Assembly (NCBI RefSeq): GCF_902499135.1
Contig: NZ_CABVPR010000033.1
Location: forward strand, 1 to 64,000
Direction: 5' to 3'
DNA length: 64,000 nt
DNA from: Burkholderia dolosa
GTDB taxonomy: Bacteria; Pseudomonadota; Gammaproteobacteria; Burkholderiales; Burkholderiaceae
The position numbers were made by a program, and so were the translations under genes. Shown in pieces: positions 9,073 through 19,305 of this stretch. Every line of letters begins with the position of its first letter. The first letter of the stretch is position 1. The notes beneath the pieces are model-generated. The model saw nothing but the letters and a program-made list of their open reading frames with translations. It ran no database searches and was not told where the DNA came from.

Positions 9073-10467
9073 ATGACCGACTCGCCGTCCACTCCCGCAC
9101 GCGTGCTGCTGCACATCGGCGCGGGCTCGTTCCACCGCGCGCATCAAGCGTGGTATCTGCACCGCGTCAACGAAGCCGCGCCGCCCGACGAGCGCTGGTC
9201 GCTCGTCGTCGGCAACATCCGCGACGACATGCGCGCGACGATGGACGCGCTCGCCGCGCAGCACGGCGCGTACACGCTCGAAACGGTCACGCCGCAAGGC
9301 GTGCGCGCGTACGAAACGATCCGCGCGATCACGCGCGTGCTGCCGTGGTCGATCGATCTCGCCGCACTGATCGACGCGGGCGCCGACCACGCGTGCCGAA
9401 TCGTGTCGTTCACCGTCACCGAAGGCGGCTACTACCTCGACGAGCACAACCGGCTCGACTGCGCGAATCCCGATCTCGCGGCCGATCTCCAGGGCGCGCG
9501 CACGACGCTGTACGGCGCGCTCGCCGCGCTGCTCGCCGAGCGCGTGAAGCGCGGCGCGGGCCCGCTCACGCTACAGAGCTGCGACAACCTGCGCAGCAAC
9601 GGCGCGCGCTTTCGCGCGGGGATGCGCGAATTCCTCGAACGGCGCGGACAAACCGACTTGCTCGCATGGTTCGACGCGAACGTCGCGACGCCGAGCGCGA
9701 TGGTCGACCGGATCACGCCGCGCCCGACCGCCGACGTGCGCGAACGCGTGCGCGCGGCCACCGGCGTCGACGATGCATGCCCGGTGATGGGCGAATCGTT
9801 CATCCAGTGGGTGATCGAAGACCGCTTCGCGGCCGGGCGGCCGCGCTGGGAGCTCGCCGGCGCGGAACTCGTCGACGACGTGCACCCGTACGAGGAAGCG
9901 AAGATCCGCATTCTGAACGCGACGCACAGCTGCATCGCGTGGGCCGGCACGCTCGCCGGCTACACGTATATCCACGAAGGCACGCACGACGCGGCGATCC
10001 GCGGGTTCGCGCACGACTACGTGACGCAGGACGTGATCCCGTGCCTCACGCCGAGCCCGCTCGATCTCGGCCGCTACCGCGACGTCGTGCTCGAACGCTT
10101 CGGCAACCCGTACGTGCTCGACACGAACCAGCGCGTCGCCGCGGACGGCTTCTCGAAGATCCCCGGCTTCATCGCGCCGACGCTCGCCGAATCGTTCGCG
10201 CGCGGCGCGACGCCGATCGCGACCGCGGTGCTGCCCGCGCTGTTCCTGCGCTTTCTCGAACGCTGGGCGCGCGGCGCGCTGCCGTACGCATACCAGGACG
10301 GCGTGATGGACGAAGGCGCCGCGCGCGAGATCGTCGCGGCCGCCGATCCGGCCGTCGCGCTATGCGGCAATCGCGCGCTGTGGGGCTCGCTCGCCGGCAA
10401 CGCGGCACTGCTCGATGCGCTGCGCGCGGCGCTCGCGCGCGTCGACGCGTGGCTCGCACAGCGCTGA
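9073..10467 (+). CDS. dalD: Polyol dehydrogenase, D-arabinitol 4-dehydrogenase/mannitol dehydrogenase family
   Basis: The 464-residue protein belongs to the long-chain mannitol dehydrogenase family, which oxidises linear polyols with NAD. The N-terminal LLHIGAGSFHRAHQAWYL is the dinucleotide-binding segment, and KIRILNATHS supplies the catalytic set K277, N282 and H285. The short N-terminus resembles D-arabitol dehydrogenase DalD more than mannitol 2-dehydrogenase MtlD, which starts with a longer arm. The next gene is a xylulokinase, which fits arabitol to xylulose, but mannitol or sorbitol to fructose cannot be excluded. CAGGAGA lies about seven bases before the ATG. Confidence 0.85.
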   Translation: MTDSPSTPARVLLHIGAGSFHRAHQAWYLHRVNEAAPPDERWSLVVGNIRDDMRATMDALAAQHGAYTLETVTPQGVRAYETIRAITRVLPWSIDLAALIDAGADHACRIVSFTVTEGGYYLDEHNRLDCANPDLAADLQGARTTLYGALAALLAERVKRGAGPLTLQSCDNLRSNGARFRAGMREFLERRGQTDLLAWFDANVATPSAMVDRITPRPTADVRERVRAATGVDDACPVMGESFIQWVIEDRFAAGRPRWELAGAELVDDVHPYEEAKIRILNATHSCIAWAGTLAGYTYIHEGTHDAAIRGFAHDYVTQDVIPCLTPSPLDLGRYRDVVLERFGNPYVLDTNQRVAADGFSKIPGFIAPTLAESFARGATPIATAVLPALFLRFLERWARGALPYAYQDGVMDEGAAREIVAAADPAVALCGNRALWGSLAGNAALLDALRAALARVDAWLAQR

Positions 10468-10575
10468 CGCACGCGCACGCGCGCCGGCCAGCCGCGCATC
10501 CGGGCGAACCTGTGTTGGCACGCGTGCGGCCGCGCGGCTAAAGTAGCGGCTCCCCACTGACGCAACGGATCGCTC

Positions 10576-12057
10576 ATGTATCTCGGCATCGACCTCGGCA
10601 CCTCCGAAGTGAAGGTGCTGCTGCTCGCCCCCGACGGCACGGTCGTCGGCACCGCGGGCACGCCGTTCAGCGTGTCGCGGCCGCATCCGCGCTGGGCCGA
10701 GCAGCATCCGGACGACTGGTGGCGCGGCACGCTCGCCGCGGTCGCGGCGCTGCGCGAACGGCATCCGCACGCGTTCGCGCAGGTGCGCGGCATCGGCCTG
10801 TCGGGACAGATGCACGGCGCGGTGCTGCTCGGCCGCGACGATCGCGTGCTGCGCCCGGCGATCCTGTGGAACGACATGCGCAGCGCGGACGAATGCGCGC
10901 TGCTGACCGAGCGCGCGCCCGATCTGCACGCACTCGCCGGCAATCTCGCGATGCCCGGCTTCACCGCGCCGAAGCTGCTGTGGGTCGCGAAGCACGAACC
11001 GGACGTGTTCGCGGCCATCGCGTGCGTGCTGATGCCGAAGGACTACCTGCGCTTCCGGCTGACGGGCGCGAAGGTGTCCGATCCGTCCGACGCGGCCGGC
11101 ACGCTGTGGCTCGACGTCGCGCGCCGCGACTGGTCGGACGCGCTGCTCGACGCCTGCGCAATGACGCGCGACCAGATGCCGCGCATCGTCGAAGGCAACG
11201 CGCCGTCCGGCACGCTGCGCGCGGACGTCGCGCGCGAACTCGGACTGTCCGAAGCGGTGGTCGTGGCCGGCGGCGGCGGCGACAACGCGACCAGCGCGCT
11301 CGGCATCGGCGCGATTCACGCGGGTGACGGCTTCGTGTCGCTCGGCACGTCGGGCGTGCTCAGCGTGGTCGGCGACCGCTTCATGCCGAATCCGGCGTCG
11401 GCCGTGCACGCGTTCTGCCACGCGATTCCCGACCGCTGGCAGTTGATGAGCGTCGTGCTGTCGGCCGCGAGCTGCCTGCGCTGGGTCTGCAAGCTGACCG
11501 GCACCGACGAGCCCGCGCTGCTCGCCGAAGTCGACGCGCTCGACGCCGGCGCGCTCGCCACCGCGCCGCTGTTTCTGCCGTACCTGTCCGGCGAGCGCAC
11601 GCCGCACAACGATCCGTATGCGCAAGGCGTGTTCTTCGGGATGACCCATGCGACCGAGCGCGCGCATCTCGGCTACGCGGTGCTCGAAGGCGTGACGCTC
11701 GGCCTCGCCGACGGCCTCGACGCGCTGCATGCGGCCGGCGTCGAAACCGATCGGCTGTCGCTGATCGGCGGCGGCGCGCGCAGCGCGTTCTGGGCGCAGC
11801 TGATCGCCGACGCGCTGAACGTGCGCACGCGCCAGCACGGCGGCGGCGAAACCGGCGCGGCGCTCGGCGCGGCGCGGTTGGGCTGGCTCGCCGTCGGCGG
11901 CGATCCGCATACGGTGCTGACCAAGCCGCCGGTGCGCGCCGAATACGCGCCGAATCCGTCGCGCCACGCGACGCTGCGCGAGCGTCTCGACGCGTTCCGC
12001 ACGCTGTATCGGCACGTGCGCCCGCTGTACGAACCGTCGCGCGCGCGGCTCGCGTAA
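10576..12057 (+). CDS. xylB: Xylulokinase XylB
   Basis: FGGY-family kinase of 493 residues that phosphorylates D-xylulose to xylulose 5-phosphate for the pentose phosphate pathway. It shows the N-terminal phosphate loop YLGIDLGTSEVKVLLL, the xylulokinase motif GLSGQMHGAVLL, and the C-terminal ATP-binding GGGARSAFWAQ. It follows dalD by 108 bases, so a shared transcript is plausible. The substrate would be the keto-sugar released by DalD. A second, more divergent xylulokinase is encoded at 31.2-32.7 kb. Confidence 0.93.
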   Translation: MYLGIDLGTSEVKVLLLAPDGTVVGTAGTPFSVSRPHPRWAEQHPDDWWRGTLAAVAALRERHPHAFAQVRGIGLSGQMHGAVLLGRDDRVLRPAILWNDMRSADECALLTERAPDLHALAGNLAMPGFTAPKLLWVAKHEPDVFAAIACVLMPKDYLRFRLTGAKVSDPSDAAGTLWLDVARRDWSDALLDACAMTRDQMPRIVEGNAPSGTLRADVARELGLSEAVVVAGGGGDNATSALGIGAIHAGDGFVSLGTSGVLSVVGDRFMPNPASAVHAFCHAIPDRWQLMSVVLSAASCLRWVCKLTGTDEPALLAEVDALDAGALATAPLFLPYLSGERTPHNDPYAQGVFFGMTHATERAHLGYAVLEGVTLGLADGLDALHAAGVETDRLSLIGGGARSAFWAQLIADALNVRTRQHGGGETGAALGAARLGWLAVGGDPHTVLTKPPVRAEYAPNPSRHATLRERLDAFRTLYRHVRPLYEPSRARLA

Positions 12058-12161
12058 CGGCCCCGCGCCGCGCATTCCACCGGCCGTGTGCATCGCATCG
12101 GCTACAGTCGATGCCGTTGCGCCGCCCGACCGGCGACCCTGATCCGAACCGAACCGCTATC

Positions 12162-13118
12162 GTGTCCAAGTCCTCAGAAAAACTCGATCTCGCCACGCGC
12201 GCCGCGTGGCTCTACTACGTCGCGGGCGACACGCAGAACGAAATCGCCGAAAAGCTGCAGGTGTCGCGCCCGGTCGCGCAGCGCCTCGTCGCGTTCGCGA
12301 TCGAGAAGAACCTGATCCGCGTGCGCGTCGATCACCGGCTCGCCGACTGTCTCGATCTCGGCGCGCAGCTGTCGAAACGTTACGGGCTCGCGATGTGCGA
12401 AGTCGTGCCGGTCGATGCCGACGCGCCCGACGCGATCGACCGCAAGCTCGCAGTCGCCGGCGCGCAGGTGATGGAGCGCTATCTGAGCGAAACGCGGCCG
12501 ATGGTGATCGCGGTCAGCAGCGGCCGCACGCTGAAGGCGGCGGTCGCGCAGATCGCGCAGATCGACCGGCCGCAGCACCGGCTCGTGTCGATGGTCGGCG
12601 CGATCGCCGCCGACGGCTCGTCGAACCGCTACGACGTCGCGCAGTACATCTCCGAGAAGACCGGCGGCAAGCACTTCCTGCTGCCCGCGCCGCTGTTCGC
12701 CGACAGCGACGCCGAGCGCGCGCAGTGGTGCAATCACCGGCTGTACCGGATCGTCGACGCGCTGTCGGGCAAGGCCGACGTCGCGTTCGTCGGGATCGGC
12801 AACATCGGCCCGCACTGTCCGCTGTACGAAGACGGCTTCATCACCGAACAGGAGCGCGACGAGATGATCGCGCGCGGTGCGGTGGCCGAGCTGCTCGGCG
12901 TGCCGATCGACGCGCAGGGGCGGCTCGTCGACGTGTCGACGAGCGCGCGCGTGACGAGCGTGCCGCTCGCGACGCCGCCGAAGCGGCCGACGATCGCGTT
13001 CGCCGGCGGCCCGAAGAAGCGCGACGCGGTGATCGCCGCGCTGCGCGGCGGCTGGGTGTCGGGGCTCGTCACGGACGAGACCTGTGCGCGGGCGGCGCTC
13101 GACGCGACGCCGGCCTGA
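12162..13118 (+). CDS. SorC/DeoR-type sugar-binding transcriptional regulator
   Basis: This 318-residue regulator has an N-terminal helix-turn-helix (WLYYVAGDTQNEIAEKLQVSRPVAQRLVAFA) and a C-terminal SorC-type sugar-phosphate-sensing domain, seen in VISSGRTLK-like and DVAFVGIGNIGP segments. I chose the GTG at 12162 (MSKSSEKLDLATRAAW); an ATG at 12111 would add 17 atypical residues. Third gene of the dalD-xylB unit, so probably the local regulator of polyol use. The operators before dalD and before the ABC operon are its most likely targets. It converges with the MFS gene across 25 bases. Confidence 0.88.
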   Translation: MSKSSEKLDLATRAAWLYYVAGDTQNEIAEKLQVSRPVAQRLVAFAIEKNLIRVRVDHRLADCLDLGAQLSKRYGLAMCEVVPVDADAPDAIDRKLAVAGAQVMERYLSETRPMVIAVSSGRTLKAAVAQIAQIDRPQHRLVSMVGAIAADGSSNRYDVAQYISEKTGGKHFLLPAPLFADSDAERAQWCNHRLYRIVDALSGKADVAFVGIGNIGPHCPLYEDGFITEQERDEMIARGAVAELLGVPIDAQGRLVDVSTSARVTSVPLATPPKRPTIAFAGGPKKRDAVIAALRGGWVSGLVTDETCARAALDATPA

Positions 13119-13143
13119 CCGCGCACCGCACCGCTCGCACCGC

Positions 13144-14343
13144 TCACGCCACGCGCCGCGCCGAAAACGCGTGCCGGCGCGCACGCCACGCGCCGAGCCA
13201 CGCGGCGCTCAGCAGCGCGACGAGCACCCACGGAATCGGGCCCGCGCCGGCCGCATCGAGCAGCATGCCGCCCGCGATACCGCCGCCGGCGATCGCCAGG
13301 TTCCACACCGTGACGAGCATCGATTGCGCGACGTCGGCCGCGTCGCCCGCGGCCTGTGCGGCCGCGGTCTGGAACAGCGTCGGCGCGCCGCCGAACGCAA
13401 GCCCCCACAGCGCGACGCCCGCATAGACGGTTGCCATTCCGGTGCCGGCGCCGAGCATCAGCGCGGCGAGCGCGAACAGCGCGATGCTCGCGAACGTGAG
13501 CCGCCGCTGCGCGGCGCCGATCCATGCGCCCGTCAGCGCGATACCGACCAGCGACGCGACGCCGAACGCGAACAGCACCGCATCGACCTGAGCGCCCATC
13601 CGCTCGCGCGCGAGAAACGGCGCGATGTACGTGTACAGCATGTTGTGCGCGAGTACGTACGCGAACATCACGGTCAGCACGGCGCGCACGCCCGGCAGCC
13701 GCAGCACCGCGAGCACCGGCTCGCGCGAACTCGCCGGCTGCCCCGGATAGTCCGGCAAGCGCAGCCGGACCCAGCCGATCAGCGCGAGCGCCGCGAGCGT
13801 GATGCCCGCGAACGCGACGCGCCAGCCGAGCGCCGCTCCGAGCGCGGTGCCCGCAGGAATGCCGATCGACATCGCGACCGGCACGCCGAGCATCGCGACG
13901 GCGATCGCGCGGCCGCGCAGGTGTTCGTCGACCAGCCGGCTCGCGTAGCCGGCCAGCAGCGCCCACAGCAGTCCGGCCGACATGCCGGCGACGAAGCGCG
14001 CGGCGAGCGTGAGCGCGTAGTACGGCGACACGGTCGTCAACGCGTTCGACACGACGAAGCCGGCCAGCGCCGCGATCAGCAGACGGCGGCGCGCGACCCC
14101 GCGCGTCGCGGCCACGATCGGGATCGCGGCGACGATCGAGCCGAGCGCATAGACGGTCACGAGCTGGCCGATCAGCGCGTCGGTCACGCGCAGATCGGCG
14201 CTCATCAGCGGCAGCAGGCCGGCCGGCAACGCTTCGGTCAGGACCGTGATGAAGCCGGCCGTCGCGAGCGCGAGCAGGTTCGCGACCGGCAGGCGCGCGG
14301 CCGCACGGGCCGGCGTCGCGGACATCGATACGCAATCGCTCAT
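13144..14343 (-). CDS. MFS transporter, DHA1-like drug/sugar efflux family
   Basis: About 399 residues with twelve predicted membrane spans and the 12-TM drug:proton antiporter layout. LPLMSADLRVTDALIGQLVTVYALG covers the first loops, and YASRLVDEHLRGRAIAVAMLGVPVAMSIGIPAG carries the motif C region of antiporters. The family includes AraJ/YdeA-type sugar exporters and chloramphenicol-resistance proteins. Its ATG overlaps the stop of the upstream serine hydrolase by four bases, so the two are translated together. Substrate unknown. Confidence 0.88.
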   Translation of the reverse strand: MSDCVSMSATPARAAARLPVANLLALATAGFITVLTEALPAGLLPLMSADLRVTDALIGQLVTVYALGSIVAAIPIVAATRGVARRRLLIAALAGFVVSNALTTVSPYYALTLAARFVAGMSAGLLWALLAGYASRLVDEHLRGRAIAVAMLGVPVAMSIGIPAGTALGAALGWRVAFAGITLAALALIGWVRLRLPDYPGQPASSREPVLAVLRLPGVRAVLTVMFAYVLAHNMLYTYIAPFLARERMGAQVDAVLFAFGVASLVGIALTGAWIGAAQRRLTFASIALFALAALMLGAGTGMATVYAGVALWGLAFGGAPTLFQTAAAQAAGDAADVAQSMLVTVWNLAIAGGGIAGGMLLDAAGAGPIPWVLVALLSAAWLGAWRARRHAFSARRVA

Positions 14344-15530
14344 GCCGCCCTCCTCGCGCCGTACACCGCATCGCGCACGTCGGTGACGAATCGGCCGTGC
14401 ATGCCCTCGTACAGCGTGTTGGTCAGCGCGACGACCGTGAGCCCGGCCGCACGGTCGACGAACCACGCGTGCCCGTACGCGCCGCCCCAGCGCCACGTAC
14501 CGACCGACTCGGGCGACTGCGCGGCAACCGGATCGCGCAGCACCGAAAAGCCGAGTCCGAAACCGAAGCCGGGCGCATCCGGCAACTCGTGCGCGCCGGG
14601 CTGGATGCGCGCCATCTCGTCGATCCATTCGCGCGCGAGCCAGCCGTCGCGGCCGGTGCGCAGCGCGTCGAACAGCGCGACACAGTCCGCCGCGCTGCCG
14701 ATCATGCCGGCGCCGCCGGACGGCCACGCATCGCGATCGAATGCGCGCGCGGGTTCGAAGCGGATCCCGACCGTGCCGTCGATGGCCGCGACGACGTCGA
14801 CGTCCGCCATTCGCCGCGGCGCATGCGCGGTACTCACGTAAGGCGTCGCGACGCGCGCGGCATCGTGCGCGACGAACGCGGTGTCGGTCATGCCGAGCGG
14901 CGTCGTGACGAGCTCGGCCACCGCGTCGGCGAGCGGCCGGCCGTCGACCGCCTCGATCAACGCGCCGACCACGTCCGTCGCGAGCGAATATCTCCACGAC
15001 GTACCGGGCGCGAACTGCAGCGGCACGCGCGCGATGCGCCGCACGTTCTCTGCGAGCGACACGCGTGCGCGGTCCATTCCGTCCGACACGCCGGCTCGCG
15101 CATACGGGCCGTCGTCGTCGGCTTCGAGAAAGCGATAGCCGAGGCCCGCCGTATGCGACAGCAGATGCCGCAGCGTGATGCGCGCCGGCGCGCCGTCGGG
15201 CAGCGTCGGCCGGAACGCGGGGAGCCAGCGCGCGACCGGTTCGTCGAGCGCGACGCGTCCGGCGGCGACGAGCCGCATCGCGGCGGCCGTCACGATCGGT
15301 TTCGTCACGGACGCGAGCCGGAACAGCGTGTCCTCGCGCATCGGCGTGCGGGCCTCGCGATCGGCAAGGCCCGCTGCGCACGTGTAGCGCAGCTCGCCGT
15401 CGCGCGCGACCATCACGACCGCGCCGACGATCCGTTCGTCCGCGAGCGCGCGATCGAGCACGTCGTCGAGCCGCATGCGCAGCGCGTCGTCCGGCTCGCG
15501 GTCGCGGGCAATCACAGGCAGGGATGACAT
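14340..15530 (-). CDS. Beta-lactamase-family serine hydrolase (class C / EstB type)
   Basis: The protein of about 396 residues has the class C beta-lactamase fold. The catalytic S-x-x-K appears as LASVTKPI, and SWRYSLATDVVGALIE matches the Tyr-Ser motif of EstB-like esterases and D-aminopeptidases. The family's third motif appears as WRWGGAYGHAWFVD. No signal peptide is visible from the chosen ATG at 15530, which favours a cytosolic esterase over a secreted beta-lactamase. GAGG lies eight bases before this ATG; an upstream in-frame ATG is less likely. It is co-translated with the MFS gene and divergent from a LysR regulator. Confidence 0.88.
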   Translation of the reverse strand: MSSLPVIARDREPDDALRMRLDDVLDRALADERIVGAVVMVARDGELRYTCAAGLADREARTPMREDTLFRLASVTKPIVTAAAMRLVAAGRVALDEPVARWLPAFRPTLPDGAPARITLRHLLSHTAGLGYRFLEADDDGPYARAGVSDGMDRARVSLAENVRRIARVPLQFAPGTSWRYSLATDVVGALIEAVDGRPLADAVAELVTTPLGMTDTAFVAHDAARVATPYVSTAHAPRRMADVDVVAAIDGTVGIRFEPARAFDRDAWPSGGAGMIGSAADCVALFDALRTGRDGWLAREWIDEMARIQPGAHELPDAPGFGFGLGFSVLRDPVAAQSPESVGTWRWGGAYGHAWFVDRAAGLTVVALTNTLYEGMHGRFVTDVRDAVYGARRAA

Positions 15531-15602
15531 GGCAATGACCTCGATGAATGAACGAACGCTCATCGTAGGGAGCCGGCAAACGAAGAAAAACTGGGCTAGA
15601 GT

Positions 15603-15617
15603 TCCGGACAGTCCGGA
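15603..15617. promoter_or_regulatory. Candidate LysR-type operator
   Basis: A perfect inverted repeat TCCGGAC-A-GTCCGGA lies 28 bases before the LysR gene and in the shared promoter of the divergent serine hydrolase gene. Its size and position suit a LysR recognition site (T-N11-A type). A related half-site, GACGTCCG, follows at 15622-15629. Confidence 0.55.
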
Positions 15618-15644
15618 CATCGACGTCCGTAATCGGGAACCTGC

Positions 15645-16529
15645 ATGGAGAATCTGGGCGGCTTCGTCGTATTCGTTCAGGTCGCGGAAACGCGCAGCTT
15701 CGTCGCGGCCGGCCGCGCGCTCGGGCTGTCCGCGTCAGCGGTCGGCAAACGCATCGCGCGGCTCGAGGCGCGGCTGAACGTGCGGCTCTTTCATCGCAGC
15801 ACGCGCAGCGTCACGCTGACCGCCGAAGGCACGCGCTTTCTCGAGCGCTGCCGCCGCGTGATCGCGGAGATCGACGCGGCCGAGCGCGAGCTCACACAGA
15901 GCGTCGAAGCGCCGCGCGGGCGCCTGCGCGTGAGCCTGCCGACGATCGGCACGCTGATGCTGCCGGTGCTCGCCGACTTCATGACCGCGTATCCGGAGAT
16001 CGAGCTGGATCTCGATTTCAGCGATCGGCTCGTCGACGTCGTCGACGAAGGGTTCGATGCGGTGCTGCGCACCGGCCGTCCCGCCGATTCGCGGCTGTCG
16101 TCGCGACTGCTCGGCCATTTCCGCCAGCATCTGGTCGCGTCGCCCGACTACCTCGAACGGCACGGGACGCCGCGCACGCCGGCCGATCTCGCGCGGCACC
16201 GCTGCCTGCACTACCGGTTCCCGAGCAGCGGCAAGCTCGAAATCTGGCCGCTGCGCGCATCGCGCTCGCACGCACCGCCGGCCGTGCCGGTGTCGATGGT
16301 CAGCAACAACGCGGAAACGCGCCTGTGCTTCGCGCTGCGCGGGCTCGGCATCGCGTGCCTGCCCGAGTTCTTCGTGCGCGAACCGCTCGATGCCGGCACG
16401 CTGCGCACCGTGCTCGACGACTACGTCGCGAGCCGCACGCCGGTCTACGTGCTGTGGCCGTCAGGCCGCCATCCGACGCCGAGGCTGCGCGCGTTCGTCG
16501 ATCACATGGTCGAGCACCTGCCGCTGTAA
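15645..16529 (+). CDS. LysR-family transcriptional regulator
   Basis: A 294-residue LysR regulator with the N-terminal winged helix-turn-helix (FVQVAETRSFVAAGRALGLSASAVGKRIARLEARLNVRLFHR) and a type 2 periplasmic-binding-like effector domain. It reads away from the serine hydrolase-MFS operon and most likely controls it. The C-terminal GIACLPEFFV segment is typical of the AaeR/DhcR-like branch. It converges with the sugar ABC ATPase gene across 13 bases. Effector unknown. Confidence 0.9.
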   Translation: MENLGGFVVFVQVAETRSFVAAGRALGLSASAVGKRIARLEARLNVRLFHRSTRSVTLTAEGTRFLERCRRVIAEIDAAERELTQSVEAPRGRLRVSLPTIGTLMLPVLADFMTAYPEIELDLDFSDRLVDVVDEGFDAVLRTGRPADSRLSSRLLGHFRQHLVASPDYLERHGTPRTPADLARHRCLHYRFPSSGKLEIWPLRASRSHAPPAVPVSMVSNNAETRLCFALRGLGIACLPEFFVREPLDAGTLRTVLDDYVASRTPVYVLWPSGRHPTPRLRAFVDHMVEHLPL

Positions 16530-16542
16530 TCCGCGCGCCGCG

Positions 16543-17652
<1,110 letters not shown>

Positions 17653-17671
17653 GATCTGTCTCCGTTCGTTC

Positions 17672-17692
17672 GTGATGCGTGATGCGTGATGC
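17672..17692. repeat. 7-base tandem repeat GTGATGC x3
   Basis: Three exact copies of GTGATGC lie between the HAD stop and the ATPase start. The unit is not a multiple of three and is intergenic, so copy-number change would alter leader spacing and not protein. Its role, if any, is unknown. Confidence 0.8.
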
Positions 17693-17728
17693 GCCGCGTC
17701 GAGCGCGACGCGCAATCGTTCGTGGCCG

Positions 17729-18457
17729 TCAGCCCGGCAGCACCGCGCCGGTCGCGTGCCAGCGCGCGACGTAGCCGGGCAGCTCGCGCATGTCGTCGAA
17801 CACGTGGCGCGCGCCGATCCCGCGCAGCGCGTCGATCTGCGCGGCCGACGCATGCCCGCCGCCGACGAAGCCGAGCACGGTCATCCCGGCCGCGGCGGCC
17901 GCGGTGATGCCGGTCGCGCTGTCCTCGACGACCAGGCATTGCGCGGGCGCGACGCCGAGCGCGTGCGCGGCCGCGAGATACACGTCCGGCGCGGGCTTCG
18001 GCCGCGCAACCGCGTCTGCGCAGAACAGGCGCCTGCCGAAGAAGCGCGCGAGGCCGGTGCGCGCGAGCGCCGCCTCGACGTACGCGCGGTAGCTGTTGCT
18101 CGCACAGGCCTTCGTCAGCGGGATGTCGGCGAGCGCCGCGTCGATGCCGTCGACCGCCGGTGCGTTGACGGCCGCCGCTTCGACCGCCGCGCGGATCGCG
18201 TCGACGTCGTCGGCCGACAGCGTGCGGCCGAGCGCGTCGGCCGCGCCCGCGAGCACGCGCTCGATGCGCAGCCCGAGCAGCGGCATCACGGCCGGCCGCG
18301 CATCGACGCCCGGCCAGCGCGCACCGAGCTCCTGCACGATCACGTCGGCAGCGACCGCTTCGCTGTCGATCAGCACGCCGTCGCAGTCGCAGATCAGCAC
18401 GCTCGCGCCTTCGCCGGCCAAGCCTTTGCCGGCCGCGCCTTTGCCGGCCGCGCTCAT
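17729..18457 (-). CDS. HAD-superfamily hydrolase (beta-phosphoglucomutase-like)
   Basis: A 242-residue HAD phosphatase. Motif I is CDCDGVLIDSE with the nucleophilic Asp near residue 24, the Ser of motif II is in KACASNSYR, and motif III/IV is RPKPAPDVYLAAAHALG followed by VVEDSATGI. This resembles sugar-phosphate phosphatases and beta-phosphoglucomutase. The N-terminus before motif I contains a short Gly-Lys-Ala repeat (see the repeat entry). The ATG overlaps the permease stop as ATGA. HAD genes are common in polyol ABC operons, but their substrate is rarely known. Confidence 0.9.
   Translation of the reverse strand: MSAAGKGAAGKGLAGEGASVLICDCDGVLIDSEAVAADVIVQELGARWPGVDARPAVMPLLGLRIERVLAGAADALGRTLSADDVDAIRAAVEAAAVNAPAVDGIDAALADIPLTKACASNSYRAYVEAALARTGLARFFGRRLFCADAVARPKPAPDVYLAAAHALGVAPAQCLVVEDSATGITAAAAAGMTVLGFVGGGHASAAQIDALRGIGARHVFDDMRELPGYVARWHATGAVLPG
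18407..18451 (-). repeat. 15-base in-frame tandem repeat x3 in the HAD gene
   Basis: Three 15-base units at 18407-18421, 18422-18436 and 18437-18451 encode the five-residue repeats of the HAD N-terminus. The second and third are identical and the first differs at three positions. Because the unit is a multiple of three, slippage would add or remove five residues without breaking the frame. Confidence 0.8.
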
Positions 18458-19305
18458 TTAACAGCCCCGAACGTGAGCCCGCGCACGAGCTGCTTCTGCG
18501 ACAGCCAGCCGACGATCAGGATCGGCGCGACCGCGAGCAGCGACGCCGCGGACAGCTTCGCCCAGAACAGCCCTTCCGGACTCGAGTACGACGCGATGAA
18601 CACGGTCAGCGGCGCGGCGTTCGAGCTCGACAGGTTGATGCTCCAGAACGCCTCGTTCCACGACAGGATCACGAGCAGCAGCGCGGTCGACGCGAGGCCC
18701 GGCAGCGCCATCGGCATCAGCAGGTACACGATCTCCTGCCACGTCGACGCGCCGTCGATGCGCCCCGCCTCCAGAATGTCCTTCGGAATCTCGTTGAAGT
18801 ACGTGAAGGTCATCCACACCGCGATCGGCAGGTTGATCAGCGTGTAGACGATCACGAGGCCGGAAACGGTATCGAGCAGCCCCGCGTTCTTCCACAGCAG
18901 GTAGATCGGCACGAGCACGCCGACCGACGGCATCATCTTCGTCGACAGCATCCACAGCAGCACCTTCTGCGTGCGCCGGTTCGGGAAGAACGCCATCGCG
19001 TACGCGGCAGGCACCGCGAGCAGCAGGCAGATCGCCGTGACGCCGGCCGAGATCAGCACCGAGTTCCATGCGAACGCGAAGTAGTTGCTGCGCGCGAACA
19101 CCTCGCGGAAGCTGTCGAGCGTCGGCACGAACAACAGCGACGACGCGTACGCCTGCTGCTCGGTCTTGAACGCGGTGATCGCCATCCAGAAGATCGGGAA
19201 GAACAGCAGCAGCGCGATCAGCCACGCGAGCGCGCCCGGCAGCGCGCGCCGCACGACGTCGAACACGGCCGGCGTGCGGCGGTTCTCGAAGGTCAGGTCG
19301 CTCAT
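18454..19305 (-). CDS. ABC sugar/polyol permease, MalG type
   Basis: Inner-membrane permease of about 283 residues with six predicted spans. The cytoplasmic EAA loop that contacts the ATPase reads EAGRIDGASTWQEIVYLLMPMALPG. Start at MSDLTFENRR, whose ATG overlaps the stop of the partner permease by four bases. With the MalF-like subunit it forms the channel of a CUT1 importer. Confidence 0.92.
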   Translation of the reverse strand: MSDLTFENRRTPAVFDVVRRALPGALAWLIALLLFFPIFWMAITAFKTEQQAYASSLLFVPTLDSFREVFARSNYFAFAWNSVLISAGVTAICLLLAVPAAYAMAFFPNRRTQKVLLWMLSTKMMPSVGVLVPIYLLWKNAGLLDTVSGLVIVYTLINLPIAVWMTFTYFNEIPKDILEAGRIDGASTWQEIVYLLMPMALPGLASTALLLVILSWNEAFWSINLSSSNAAPLTVFIASYSSPEGLFWAKLSAASLLAVAPILIVGWLSQKQLVRGLTFGAVK

